Source of the DNA: Nemopilema nomurai
Lineage: Eukaryota > Cnidaria > Scyphozoa > Rhizostomeae > Rhizostomatidae
Direction of reading: 5' to 3'
Length of the DNA stretch: 64,000 nucleotides
NCBI GenBank assembly: GCA_003864495.1
Contig: ML133455.1
Coordinates: forward strand, 2,542,001 to 2,606,000
The position numbers and the translations under genes are program-made. The notes under the pieces were generated by a model. That model saw only the letters and a list, made by a program, of their open reading frames with translations, did not search any database and was not told the DNA's origin. Below, piece after piece: positions 1-12,281 of this stretch (position 1 is its first letter; every line of letters begins with the position of its first letter).

Positions 1-585
1 ATAACACTATGATGGATTATATCAAAGAATGCTTACAAACTGGCTGTGAAACTGCTTAACAATTCCTTTATTCCCAGTTCAAAATAAAATGTGCATTATA
101 ATAAATTCCACAAAAAACATTGAATTATAAGCACTAATGGAAAAACCTCTTTGAAATGTTACTCAAACTTTCTTCTTAATCAAGTTATCCAACAAAAGAA
201 AAAAAATCAATGTCATCACTGTACAAGCAAGCAAGTTATTTTGGCTGACCTTGTCCATTATTCAAAATTTAACATTTTAAAGGATGCTTAACAAAATTTC
301 TAAAATTGACTGGAAATATTTCTCTTACTTAAAAACGGCTGATACAGAGCGTTATCATATTTTGCTGACACCTTCTTGACATCCCTAAATAAAACTCACC
401 TTTAATTTCAAACCAAATCTTGGCTTTTATGCTTGTAAACTTTAGACAAAAATTGCTTTCTATAACCAGTGACAATTAATGCATATCGAAAGGGTGAGTC
501 ATAAGCTTGATTCTCTTAAGATGATTGAAAACCTTATGCTTTAATGAGGAAAGACTTTACTATATCTTAATAACATTGGGTGTAC
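1..585. other. Presumed intron of the GILT-like gene
   Basis: This AT-rich sequence lies downstream (minus strand) of the last visible GILT exon. I looked for the expected C-terminal GILT exons and did not recognise any, so it is probably intron. No other gene or clear repeat was seen. Confidence 0.4.
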
Positions 586-1606
586 CTTTGCATTTCCATA
601 TGGTACTAGATCAGCCTTGAATATGTTATTGCCATACAGCTTTTGATATGTTGGATATAACTGCTTGGTGACAAATGCAATGGAATCTGAGCACAAAACT
701 TCGTAATATACTGTAACATTGACAGGTGGAGCCGATACTGCATCTGTGCCAGTTGTATTTAGGAAAGTGCCAGTCTTCTTCCAACCCAGTTGACAGTACT
801 CTAAAACCTTAAATATGGTTTCCACAGAAAAAGTTGATCATATGAGGTCAAAAAGTAATCAAAAGGGTAGTTTGTACAAAGACAATAAGCACATAAGGAA
901 AAAACCGGAGCACCAAAAGCAAAACACAAGAGGGTGTTTAATTAGTTGAGATCTCTGAAGGAACAAAACAGCTGCTGATTTTTATGATGAATTTTTGGTA
1001 TGACTACAAAGGCGACATTTCATAGAAGCAGCTTTTGCAAATAAGCAGATTACAAACTGAAAGGAAGTAATAAATGCAGAAACAATATAATAGCCCTGGA
1101 AATTGGAATAATCCTCTTGGATGTTAACTTTTGAAAATTATACTTTGTCCCAAAAGGGTTAATTTAAAACTTAAAGGGCAATGATGAAACTCTTCGAAAT
1201 TTTGTGGAAAAGCCTATCTTCAAACAAAGAGGGAAAACATTATTGAAAAGGGCACTTTTCTTGAAAGGGTTCGCATGGTACGCCCCTGCTAGGAGACGGG
1301 GTTTATAAGGTTGTCAGTTGTCTACTTTCTTGTGTTGCTTAAAAAGAAGTAGAAAGGTTGTGTTTTATCTCACCGCTGTGGAAAAACAACAAACTATAAT
1401 AAAACGTAGAATAACTTTGCAAGAAACAGGTACTCTACCCCACACGTTGTTGCGACTTCCAGGCTCTTGCACCAGCGCCCCGCATCCTGGCAGTCATCTT
1501 GAACCTTGTGAGATAAACTTTGTCTCATATACAAAATAATGTGAATAAGGAAACCAACTGCAAACAGTAACACTAAAATCGATTGCAATGTCTTTCCCAC
1601 CACCAT
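586..1606 (-). CDS. GILT-like thiol reductase family protein, 5' part (runs off left edge)
   Basis: Two exons are visible on the minus strand: 1606-1439 (56 codons) and 807-586 (74 codons), joined in phase 0. Exon 1 starts with a hydrophobic signal or anchor segment (residues about 6-27), followed by the saposin-like WCKSLEVATTCG stretch. Exon 2 continues with VLEYC, giving the family pattern C-x-V-x-x-Y-C, and then YYEVLCSDS and LVPYGNAK, both typical of gamma-interferon-inducible lysosomal thiol reductases. Known family members reduce disulfides in lysosomes. Here the active-site CxxC reads CSDS, so the second cysteine is a serine. The splice acceptor at 808/807 was chosen because it keeps phase and restores the family spacing. 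The donor after 586 (GTACAC) points to further exons, but I found none in 1-585, so the C-terminal half should lie outside the window. Family assignment is firm; the exon ends are inferred. Confidence 0.8.
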
Positions 1607-3914
1607 TTTTCATCATGGCATTGATTGTCAATATTATTCTGCTGGTATGAATGAAACCGAGGCTCGTCTGGGTACTCCCCATAACATGTGGTGATGCCCA
1701 TTAGCTTGTCGTCTTTCAATCTACAATACCTGGACAAAAGTGTTGCAGCACCCTGGCCATAATGACGTCAAAAACTTTAGCAATTGTGAAAACACACGAG
1801 TTGGCATCAATATACTCCTTAGGTCCGAACGTAGAAACACATTTAGGTGCGAGCCAAATTTTAGGAAATGTAATAAGAATCTTGAAATTGAGATGCCATT
1901 ACTTTACTGCTTCACGAACGTCAAAAAACCGAGAAACTGAATAAAAAGTTCAAAAATCAAGGAGAGGTGGTGGGCCAAAAGAATATTATGCTAGGATTGA
2001 TTGAATGGCGACTCGAATGATAAAGTGTCACAGGCTGACAAGTTAAATGTCAAAGTAGACAACTTAAATTGACTTTACACGGAAAGTAAAGTGTCGAAAA
2101 GACATATTTTATGCAAGTATGGTATTGTACTTTTTGACTAGGAAGTGTAAGTTTGTTGTATCAGTTTTTATCTTCACTTGTATCTGAGATGTATATGCAT
2201 ACTGACTAGGCTAGACGCTGGACCTATATCAGATCGCAATTTGGAGCACTGGTATATTGACCATATTGGTTTAACTGCAATGAAACATGCATCCCAACTT
2301 TTCATGTCGGCTTGAAGGTTTCAATCTCCAAGATGGCATCGTTTCAAACCATAATGGTGGGGTAAGTTGTATTTCCTATCAGCGAGCTCAATCGGGTTTT
2401 CGACCACTTTAAGTTTGAGTAACGAGCAAATGAAATACGCTCTCATAAGAACATCGTAAGAATATGATCTTTGGTTGTCTTTTTCTTGGCATTAGCCTGT
2501 TAATTCTGATTTTCCAATTATCTCGTATCCGGGGATTTACTATAGCAAATAAGATAGTATGTTCCCAACTTCATGCCTTTCAGGATACCCCCTCCAGGGG
2601 TACAACTGGAAATCTACTCTTTATCTAAAAAGCGCGAGCAATTGACGCTGTTTGTCTTTGCCAGTCCATCATCAATTCCAGATCCGTTCGTCTATGCAAA
2701 TAAAGACCATAAATGTTCAGTAATGTTTACATTGCAGCTACCAGAATTCAAGGTGAAACTAAAGAAACTGTTTAAACATACTTGATTCTGTCATACTTTG
2801 GGAAAGTACCAAACGATGCACTGAAGTAAAAATTTCGGTACGAATATTGTTTAGGAGCCCATCCATACAAGTGTGCATGAAGATTTTCCACGTACGTCTG
2901 GCCAAGGGAATCAGTCCTAGTCTTCTGGCTGGCTCCCAACTGTGCCAGCTAATTAATTTAACATCGACTGATATGAAACTGCTCCTTTTTTATCAATCAA
3001 CAAGGCAGCAGTGTGTCATATACTAGTAAAACTCCTCCGAAAATAGAAACCGTTAAATGTGCCACTTGCACAAATTAATGGTCTGCATCGACGCCGCTTA
3101 TTGCAAAGTATTTTCCTGCTTGGGTAGAGTCTATAAAAGCAAACAACAATATTTCTAAAAATGTTGGATACAGACTGAAGATTAAAGCATTTATTAAGTC
3201 TAGTAAATGCAATATCCAACAAAAGCCAGACAGGCAAGCATTAGGCTTGAATTGAACTTTCAATAACATAAACTAAATGTCAAAACTAAAAGTAAACCCT
3301 TGGTGGTGACAGGAGAAAATTTACATTATTCTGAAAGAAATTAAATGCCCTTGAAATTGAATATGCTTACTGCTTGTGCCTGAAAATAAAACTTAAAATG
3401 AAATTCTGGGAAATAACTGGTGCTTGAGCTTCTAATTCTGTATTCTTTTGAAATTACGTTTAAGAAACAGGTGCTTGTGATAACAGAAGCTGAATTATTG
3501 ACGACCTCTTGTTTCGCTTCCTACTACGGTTTTCAGAGAATCATGCACTTGCATTGTAAGACTTGCAAGTCGCATTATCTCCATAATTGTTATCTTTTAA
3601 TCAAATCCTGTTGATAGGTTGCTCAAAAATTAGCTAGAAAGGAGGAAAGCTCAAAATCGTAATAGTATTCTGCGAAATTTTCCTAAATTTCTTCTTCAAT
3701 GAAACTATATGCATATGCAATTTGAAAGGAGAAGTTTTGCCTCTTAAATCTTCCTGAAGGGTAAGATATTCTTCAGACCAAGCACAAATATGTTTTTACT
3801 CATCTTGCTATAATGTTGTCAAACGTTCTTTATGTCTTTATTTTCTTTATGGTTAATTTCCTGTTCTGCAATTTCCTCAAGAAGGTTGCGTGGTCATTGT
3901 AAGATATATGACTT
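1607..3914. other. Intergenic, no gene recognised
   Basis: Only short open frames without coding character or family resemblance were seen. A TGACGTCA palindrome at about 1763-1770 lies roughly 155 bp upstream of the GILT-like start codon. It could be a CRE-type promoter element, but no TATA box accompanies it. Confidence 0.4.
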
Positions 3915-3924
3915 GGGGATTCCC
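3915..3924. promoter_or_regulatory. Distal NF-kB consensus site
   Basis: GGGGATTCCC matches the GGGRNNYYCC kB consensus exactly. It lies about 190 bp upstream of the TATA box of the secreted-protein gene at 4490, and a second perfect kB site lies close to that TATA box. Function is inferred from the motif and its position. Confidence 0.55.
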
Positions 3925-4092
3925 AATCGCTACGATGCTATTATCCTGATTAGCTAGTCTGATTCGATCTAAGTACTCTGATTCATCGTTCCTTGTTGAC
4001 AAATCAATCGCTCACAAAGGGAAATATTCTCCATTACGATCCGAGAATGTAAATTTTAGGTCCCTAATTGCTTGAAAATCACCTGCATCATA

Positions 4093-4102
4093 GGGACTTT
4101 CC
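4093..4102. promoter_or_regulatory. Proximal NF-kB consensus site
   Basis: GGGACTTTCC is the classical kB site sequence known from immunoglobulin kappa and viral enhancers. It ends 11 bp before a TATAAAA box at 4114, a typical promoter-proximal position. With the site at 3915 this makes two perfect kB matches in under 200 bp. Confidence 0.65.
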
Positions 4103-4113
4103 GAAGGAACTGA

Positions 4114-4120
4114 CTATAAA
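4114..4120 (+). promoter_or_regulatory. TATA box of the secreted-protein gene
   Basis: CTATAAAAG gives a near-ideal TATA box, so transcription should start near 4145. A good 3' splice site, CTTTTAG at about 4453-4459, lies 30 bp before the ATG at 4490. This suggests a 5'-UTR intron between the promoter and the coding start. Confidence 0.6.
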
Positions 4121-4489
4121 AGTGATATTACTTGAAACTCAAAGGTAGTTGACGTCCAGTTTGCAGTGAAGAAAGACGCAGTAGAAAGATAAAAGTAACT
4201 GTATATCGTTAGTAGTTCTGAAGAAGGATTATTATTTTTCAGCACTTTCTGCGTAGCAAAGCATTAGAACGAGTACTGTTGGCATTTTCACGGGCAAACT
4301 CTTGTAGTTTTAAGTGTTTTTTCCTTCACTTTCTTTTTCGTTTGAACACCAATAAGTAGAGTTATCAAATGAGACACCAATAGTAATCACTAGCTACTTA
4401 ATAAGATCGACTTTTCTAATATCGAATTTTCAGTTTTGTTGCTTTTTCTTCTCTTTTAGACACAGACATCCACATTATAAGCAAATACG

Positions 4490-7091
4490 ATGAAAGGACA
4501 CATCATATTAATCTTGGCTACTGTAGTCGCCATTCAAGGACAAGGGAATCACAAGTTTGGTATGGATACCAACTCAAAGAATATGTTGCAAAGACTGAAG
4601 CTCCTCCATTTTCAAAATATCGACTTAATTAGAAAATACGTACGTATGCTTATAGGTACATTACTGTATGTCTAAAACTCGTAGTTGGACGTGCATTATT
4701 GTAAAAAAGCAACAATTCATAAGTATTTAAACCACCAATATGACAAGTATGTTTGGTAATAAGTTTTAAAGTTTCTAAATAGTATACAAGATGAAAGGTG
4801 AGGCTGAATCTCTTAATGAAAAATTTTAAATTCTTGAAGCTTAGTTATGAAAAATCAGACAAGCAACGGCGGAAACCAGTGTTAATAGCTTTCGTTTTAA
4901 TCACTTTATTCAGGTAAAGCGGCATTCCATTTGGGACAACAGTGGAAAGATTGTATTGAAAAATAACATTGCTGTGGTTTGCAGAGAAAGAACGATGAGA
5001 ACAAAAATGTCGGTAAGGTCACTATGATACATCTGATTTTTCTGATAAGTGACTTCAATGGCACAAACAAAGGATACTTATATCAATGGCTCGTGAAAGG
5101 ATATATTCAACATATATTTAACTGTCTCTGTGACCAATTACGTTTCAACCTTAATCACAATACTCAGTTTTGCACGAGAATGTATCATTTGCTTCGCTTT
5201 ATCACGGAAATTGAAAAACATTGGAAAGCCAGAGTTGACATTGAAGTGAAGTACAAAAGATTAAAAAATGGCCGGGTGTCAAACATAACAAATTGGAACT
5301 AAATAATAGCAGAAGTGCACCGCTTTGTTCTGGTACATAATCACAGTTTTTCGGTACATTAAACCACAATCGCAGTTTTCCGATATAGAAGTTATCAATC
5401 ACGTTTTACCGATAAACAAAATCTACTCTCTACTCCACGATCCCAAAAACCACGTGTTACTACCCTAAACAAGGCTAAACTTAATCGTTCAACAAATGAA
5501 TTTGTAAAGAAGAGATCAGTTGCACTTAGATGATGAAGATGATAAACATCATACAAAATAAAGAATTGACCAATTCCATCTTTTCATAATCTATTGCTCT
5601 TATTCTGAAAAAGTTGTTTTGTGGTACAAAATTTGAAAATGGCTTTGAAATTATTTTTTATTAAATTATTAAATTATTAAATTGAATTTTATTAAATTAT
5701 TTTCAATGGGTATATATTTTCCATCGTGTTTTTCGGAACCTTATTCTGACGAGTTTTATGCTCTGAGGAGTGTCAGATGAAAAAGCTTTTAGTAAGACGT
5801 AACAATGTTTGCTTTTTTCTAAGCCATATTCTGCAAGACGCCATAATTCGCTCTTAATGTCTTATTATCATCATTCAATGTCACAGTTATAGCATTCATA
5901 TAGCAATATATTTAGGCATGATTCAAGTTACCTGATTACCATTTGGACTATCATATTGCTTCGATTGAAAACATTCAAAGCGAACGTCCTTTTATGAATT
6001 TTCTCTCAATATTTGATCTTTATGTTGTGTGCCTGTGTCATGTGAAATGCATAAAATTTGAGATACAGTTAGCCTTAGTTCACTTGTTGTTGTTGTTGCT
6101 AGGTTAAAGAGCGTGCCAATGAGCTACTGAACATTATGGGCCTGATGGTGACTTTACTGCAGCAGTTACAAGTCGATGAATCACGTTTTTCCGTTGGGGC
6201 TGGAGACCTTACCAGTGATCTTAGGAGCTTGGAACTTGGGGTCCGGGAATTTGCAGAGTCGGTATACCGAAAAGTGGTACGTGAAAGCTTACTGGCAGCT
6301 AAATTAAAAGTCGATGCGATGAGCGGTTAGGATTGGAATGGGCAACAATGCATTCTATGTAACTAGCAGTTGTATCAAATATCATACATTTGACTTATTC
6401 CACTCTTTACCATACGCCTTTAACCTGATTCAATAAGAATTGCTGACAATGAGATAAAAGATCATTCAGAAGGCGTCCTCTTGAATGTTCGAATCTGTTG
6501 TTCGTTTGCTAACAATGATACGTTTGGCACATGATAAGAATCCAAAAAAAATAGAAAACACATTTGCTAAATGCTGGTATGAAGCTATTTATTCGACGGG
6601 GCTTTGTCAGGACTGATCAGAGATAAAGGGAGGCCACCTTTCTTAAATCTCTTTAGTTTTAGTGTGCCAGAACTATACTTAGTGGTCGCCTCTGTAATTC
6701 AATTTCACTAGTAAGGTCACTTGAGAATATCGACTTCCTTGCTCTTAGCAAATGCAACATGTGCCGCAATCTATGTTGTTCATCAATGGCATTTAATACA
6801 TCCCAAAACTAGCTTAATCAAGTACATTTTGGGGTGCTAAAACATTTATTTTTAATTTGCTGATAGGTTGAAAACAGTCTCGGTTTCATGTCGGCTCCAT
6901 ATACCATCGGAAATTTTCCAGGAACTCCAATCTACAATGGTTACAGCAAGAAGACCGTAAGGACAATGATTGTCATGCAGCTCTACGCAATACAAAGTTG
7001 TATTGGCGACGTTTACCACGTTTTGAAAAAGGATCTCTTTTATGTCATGCACCCAGAAATGAAGAAGATGAGCACTAAACATTTGTCCTAG
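4490..7091 (+). CDS. Secreted 182-residue all-helical protein, cytokine-like candidate
   Basis: Three coding exons join in phase 0: 4490-4639 (50 codons), 6103-6276 (58 codons) and 6867-7091 (74 codons plus TAG). The first 18 or so residues, MKGHIILILATVVAIQGQ, form a clear signal peptide. The mature part, about 164 residues, is rich in amphipathic helix. One long helix spans the exon 1-2 join (NMLQRLKLLHF to LLQQLQ), a second covers DLTSDLRSL to VYRKV, and a third follows SKKTVRTMIVMQLYAIQSC. Only one cysteine is present in the mature part. I recognise no family. Size, signal peptide, helix content and phase-0 introns resemble short helical-bundle cytokines, which is inference only. The kB sites and TATA box upstream fit an induced immune gene. 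An AATAAA lies at 7108. Confidence 0.7.
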
Positions 7092-7107
7092 CATTGACAA
7101 ATTTGAA

Positions 7108-7113
7108 AATAAA
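7108..7113 (+). terminator. Polyadenylation signal of the secreted-protein gene
   Basis: AATAAA lies 16 bp after the TAG stop of the 182-residue secreted protein, giving a very short 3' UTR. Confidence 0.5.
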
Positions 7114-8424
7114 TCAAACGTGAAAATATTGCAAATATTTTAGTGTAATTTGCTTAGATTGAAAGTTTGCATTGAACTGAGTTGCTTACAAATATATTTA
7201 TGTAATGTGTAATGAATTATTATGTAATAAATTATTAATGAATTATTAATTGATAATTAAAAGTAATAATAATGAATAATACTCATTGATTATTTCTTTA
7301 CTGTAAGCATACGCATAAGTAGACTTGAGGTAGAGGAATTGGGTGCATTAGCATAGAGACTTCTGGGTGAAGAAAATAGTCAAACCAAGATTGTCAACTG
7401 TCCACTATCAACAAGATAGTCATCAAGAATTGTAAACTGTATCAAGATATATGAGTATGAATATAAAAAGCGCAGAGAAAGATGAAACGTAAACAGCTAT
7501 TGTGATGGACAAACTGATGGCGGCTTCGCCAGTTCAAGCACTAAAGCTTTTTGCCAGACACTTCAGGAAGCATAAGACGTAAGAAATAATGACAAAGTTC
7601 TGAAGTTGTTCAGAGTTACTCACAACATTATAAGAAGCATAGCAAATGATTAATATAACTGCAAAATGCCAAAATTCAAGTAAAAAAAGACAAGCAACTC
7701 ATGCACCAAACCGTGCACTTAATAGATGATCTTAATTTTGTCACGAAAATTATCCGATAAGAAATTGCTGACATACGCCTTGAAAACTCTGTGGCTGAGA
7801 TTTTAAAAGTTAGAGATCTTACTGAACGCTTAAATTGTTCAATATATTTGACAATAGAATCTAAGAAATGTCTTTAACCACTACTGTCATAATTCAGAAA
7901 TTGCCCTACATTATCCTGCATTTGTGGTGCCAAAACAGATAGCCGATACAATTGTATGTACCCCCTAATTTCTCTAGGATCAAAAGAGTTTCATACAAAC
8001 ATCAGGGGGGCTGACACCGTTTTCCAGCACTAATTTTAACGAAAGTAAACATTCTCACGCAATTAGTTTAAAAAATAATTACTGATTCTCGCATAAACAT
8101 CGTTAATGAAAGGAACTGACGTTTTGTTCGTCTAAAGAGAGCAGTATCGCAGCCCCAAGAGTTTTTATGGAATTTACTTGCGCACATCTCTTGACCCGTG
8201 GGTGTACAGTGTTTGAGAATCACAGAGGTTTCCATGGAGATTCGTTATAGTGTCTGTCCAAAACATCATTGACCAATCAAACCTTTCGAATGTCTATTTC
8301 CTACCGTTCTAGGACTTCTGAGTTTTTGGCAAGTCGGAACATTGTTGGCGAAAGTCACAGCAAAACTACTGCAGCTATGGTTTAAAAGCTATGTTTTAAT
8401 TCTACTAGACAGTTAAAATTCGAA
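7114..8424. other. Intergenic, AT-rich
   Basis: No gene was recognised. Positions 7195-7290 are a low-complexity run of ATTATTAATG-like words. The last 200 bp should hold the promoter and 5' UTR of the membrane-protein gene at 8425, but no TATA box is obvious. Confidence 0.4.
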
Positions 8425-11244
8425 ATGGCTTTGCTAAATCGTAAATTGAAATGGAGAGCAGCCGATGAAATTCCTCTTGTCGAAGAAGAAGACAAAATTA
8501 TTGTTGACATACGGCCTAATGATGACGAGGACGACGAAGACAAAAATGAAACATTCAAGTACCGAGGCATATCTCTCTGGGTTTATGATGCAGTAACTCT
8601 TTTTGTGGAACATATTCAGTATTATGCAATTATACTTGCGCTTGCACAAAGGTGGGGCTGGCCCCTTGAGTGGATAAAGTCCACATATGTAACGTTCCTA
8701 TTCAATTTCGACATTTGGGAGTTTTGGATCGTTCAAAGTGGTGCATATAATCGTTCAAAAACTGCCTTTGTTGATACAAAGCTGCTTGGATTCAACTACC
8801 CATCCTACATCGCCTCATGGGGAACCTTGGTGTGCTTGGCAGGAATCGCATTTCTGACTTGCTACACAGTATGGCATTACAAAAGGCCATTATATTTGTT
8901 GCTGTATGTTGCACGCCTGAAAAGGATACTATTTCTTGTCATACAGTTATCAGCACTGCCATTTGCAATTGCCGTTGCAAGACTTTTCCACTGCAGGAAT
9001 GATATCGCTAAAGGAGTATTGGTTATGGATGTGCACAATGGCATTGTTTGCTATTCTGGAATCCACGTTGGCTTAATGGCTGTTTCAGTGGCAGCTTATG
9101 TCCTACTTTTCCTGCTGTACCCCATCATTATTGTAATGTCAATAAGAGAACAAGTCTTCTCAAATTCGCATAGAAAGCATGAGGGCTATCTCCAGCTAAA
9201 AGAAGCAGAATATGAGCAGGGCCTTGATATCCTCTGGTATGTGGGACAGTTCCACTTGTTTTCCTCTTACAAACGTTTCTGGGTCTATTACAACCCACTG
9301 AAGCTGGTCTTCAAGCTCCTAATTGTGGTGGCATATGCCTGTTCCATGAGTTACATGTTCTATTCAAGTTCAGCAATTGCATTGCTATTCCTCCTGGCAT
9401 TTTTTTCAGTACTCATCAAGAAGCCATTTCGTGTGAAAGCATTCAACTTCATGCTTGCTTTGAACCACTTGTGTATTGCAGCGAATGCATTGATTGGCAG
9501 TTTTATGGAAGTTCCACCTTGGGAAAACCCATCACAGTTTGTCATTGTGTCTTTTTTGCGCAACCCAACAATAATGCATATTCTTATCAGCCTGAATGTT
9601 GGCTGGTTAACAATTTTCTTATTCTGGGTATCATACCTTGTGCTGAGAGAGAAAAAAATCATTGGCAAATCCGCTCTTTGGCCAAGACTGTCTTACGAAA
9701 ACTCAAATGATGTTGGTGAAGACACAAAGAAGTACTTGAAAGCAGTTCTACGTGGGAGGCATACACTGGAGCAAGCATTATCTACCATTCCATTATTTGC
9801 TCCAGTTCATGAATTATCAAGGCAAATCCAAATAATTAATGCATTTTGCAGAGAAGCAGAATTCATCTCAGATCCAACACATGACACACTGTGGGACTTG
9901 CTTGATGAACTAATTCAGGCACATAATCACCTGTCTCCCATTTCTGTCTTTGGGACTGCAAGCACTAGCAAACAGTCTGTCAGAGAGACTGCCAAGGAGT
10001 TTCTTACGTTGATGCCCAGCTTTTCAAAGAGATTAGCTCAGAGAGAGTATGATCTGATTTTGGTGCCTCCTAGAAAAAGAAGGCTCCTCATCAAAATGTA
10101 TGCACTTGGGGTCTTTGTTAATGGCACAAGGATGAAGAGAAAGCAAAAGGAAGAAGTAAGTAAGAAGGTTGAAGATGCACTCAAAAGGCATGATGACTTT
10201 TACGAGCCTCCATCATATTCACCATCAGATACCTTTTACAACTCACGACCAACAACATCTGGCACAATAGATGATTATGACAGGCTTCAAAGTGCTGGTA
10301 GTGTTGCTGGCTTTTTGGAACAACTAGAGAATTGGACAACTGAACATCCACATCCAGACAATGGTAAATTCCCTTCTGCAAAAGGGTCAAGGCCAGGAAC
10401 TGCATCTACATTCAAAACAACAAGAGAAGGTAATCAAGTCTGCAGTGTTGTAGTAAAGTCTGAAGTGTGTAGATTATAATGTCTTAGTTAAATATTTCAG
10501 TTTAGTCAAATGTTTTGCCAACAATGGATGGGAAATACAAATGGTAGCATCATACTGCTTCACCTTAACTAACATGCTATGTTTTTGTAGAGGAATATTT
10601 TTCTTATTCCATTTCTCTCCAAAAGCTATATATATTCTAGTTGTCCAGGCCTATTTGAAGAAGTTTGGATTTAAATGGAAAAACTGAGATGCTTAAAGCT
10701 ACAGCTAAATGAAAGATATCAAACTGCTAGCTAGAAAGTTTTGAATTTTGAAAAAAATAAAATTATGGAAAAAAAATGAAGATCAATTGCAAATATTTGG
10801 CAGGAGACAAGAAAAGGAAAGACTTCAGTTGAAAGCTTTATTTATATATATATAATGTCACATGTGTAATTTGGATCATTAAGCTCTGAATATTACTAAT
10901 TTATCATTGAATGAACTTTCTTTTTTGTAATCTTGAATTGGATAGCTGACATGTGTTATTGGTAAATATATATATTTGGAGTCTTGGTTTTAGAGTCCCT
11001 TTCATCAATGTCTCTTCCTGGCCAAGTATTTGCAGAAGAAGAACTGATTAGCCGCAACAATGGCAAATCATTAACTTCTGACAACGAGACTGTCACAACA
11101 AGAACATCTGGTTACACGTCTGGCATCATGCAAGATTCAGATTCTGATTCACTGAGGCCTTACAAGGACATGAAAAAGCAGCAGGCTGTCACTGAAGAAT
11201 TCAGACCCTCCAGCAAACAGTCTACATCAAGCAGTGACAACTGA
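8425..11244 (+). CDS. 751-residue polytopic membrane protein of unknown function
   Basis: Two exons, 8425-10429 (668 codons plus 1 nt) and 10994-11244, join through g|ag to restore a Glu codon. The spliced protein is 751 residues; reading on into the intron would end it at 684. The N-terminus is acidic (DDEDDEDKNE, about 37-46) and likely cytosolic. Eight or nine membrane segments follow, at about 49-78, 88-104, 127-152, 170-190, 212-240, 292-331 (long or double), 338-361 and 383-408. The C-terminal 340 residues are hydrophilic, with basic stretches such as PPRKRRLLIK and a Ser/Thr-rich tail. I do not recognise the family. The YNPLKLVFKLL segment and general layout faintly recall TRP/Flc-like or polycystin-type membrane domains, but this is weak. 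No large ectodomain is encoded. Confidence 0.85.
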
Positions 11245-12281
11245 ATTTGTTGAGCTAACATGCTTTGATTGAAAGTTGAGCAGATCTCATATAAACTGAT
11301 GTGTGGCTAACTGTAAATATTGTATATAATAAGGTTTTTGCACATGCTTTGTTTTCAGTCAAGCTTTTTTTCTCAGATTCTAGAATATATTCTAGATTGC
11401 TTCAATCCAAAGTTTTTTTATATAAAATAGACATTCATGGCAGACATTCATGTAACCATAAGTCCAGAGTTTTTGCATCACAGTAGGTTGCAACTGACAA
11501 CTGATAAGAAGAACATTGAATACCCTCTAGAAATCAAAATCAGTATTTGCTGATTTTTCCTTTTGATTAAAATATATTCTGCCACCACCCCTTTCAGTTA
11601 CAATGACAAAATATATATTCCCTGATATGTCAAAGACAGACATTTTATTGGTGCTCTCAAATTCCACACATATTTTATGTCTTTTTAACATTCAAAGCCA
11701 AGCATGTTTTACAATTTAATTTATTCTTTGTGAGAGTGGTTGTATACTTCTTTGTAAGTAATAGCATGTGACAAAATGCAATGAATGTTGCATGCCTTTT
11801 GATTGTTTGTCTTCATGAATCATAACAACCAGCAAATTTTCTTCTAGTTTTTACCTTCGTTTTATGCAAAGTATTTCTGCCACTTTATACATTTGATATT
11901 TAATTGAGCAACTTCAGGTGAAAACGGGTCATAACTTTCTGATCAGGTTGCTGATAATTTAAGCCAACATTTGGATTTCGTACAGGAAAAGTGCCCCAAT
12001 TTCGCCCCAATCTAGAATGGTATTGCTGTTTGTGACTTGCTACTGCTCATCTGCCATAGGTTCTTTTTGGAACTGTATGATGACAAAGCTGCCATAATCT
12101 GCATTTTCCTTTTCTAGATGGTATCTTAAATTGGGCTGGAGTTTTATCTGCCAGCCTCTAAAGCTTTCTCCAAGAAATGAATTTCACTTTATTTCATTCA
12201 AAATTTCACCTACATACAATATAATGAATAGACAAATTATTTACTCACATTTTGAAAATCGACTCAACGGATACAACTAAA
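11245..12281. other. Intergenic between convergent genes
   Basis: This holds the 3' flanks of the membrane-protein gene (plus strand) and the sulfotransferase gene (minus strand). It is AT-rich and I saw no further coding sequence. Confidence 0.4.

Noticed and set aside
4985..5012. Possible 28-nt extra exon in the secreted-protein gene
   Set aside because: It has usable splice sites but breaks the reading phase. Direct joining of 4639 to 6103 is phase 0 and continues a helix.
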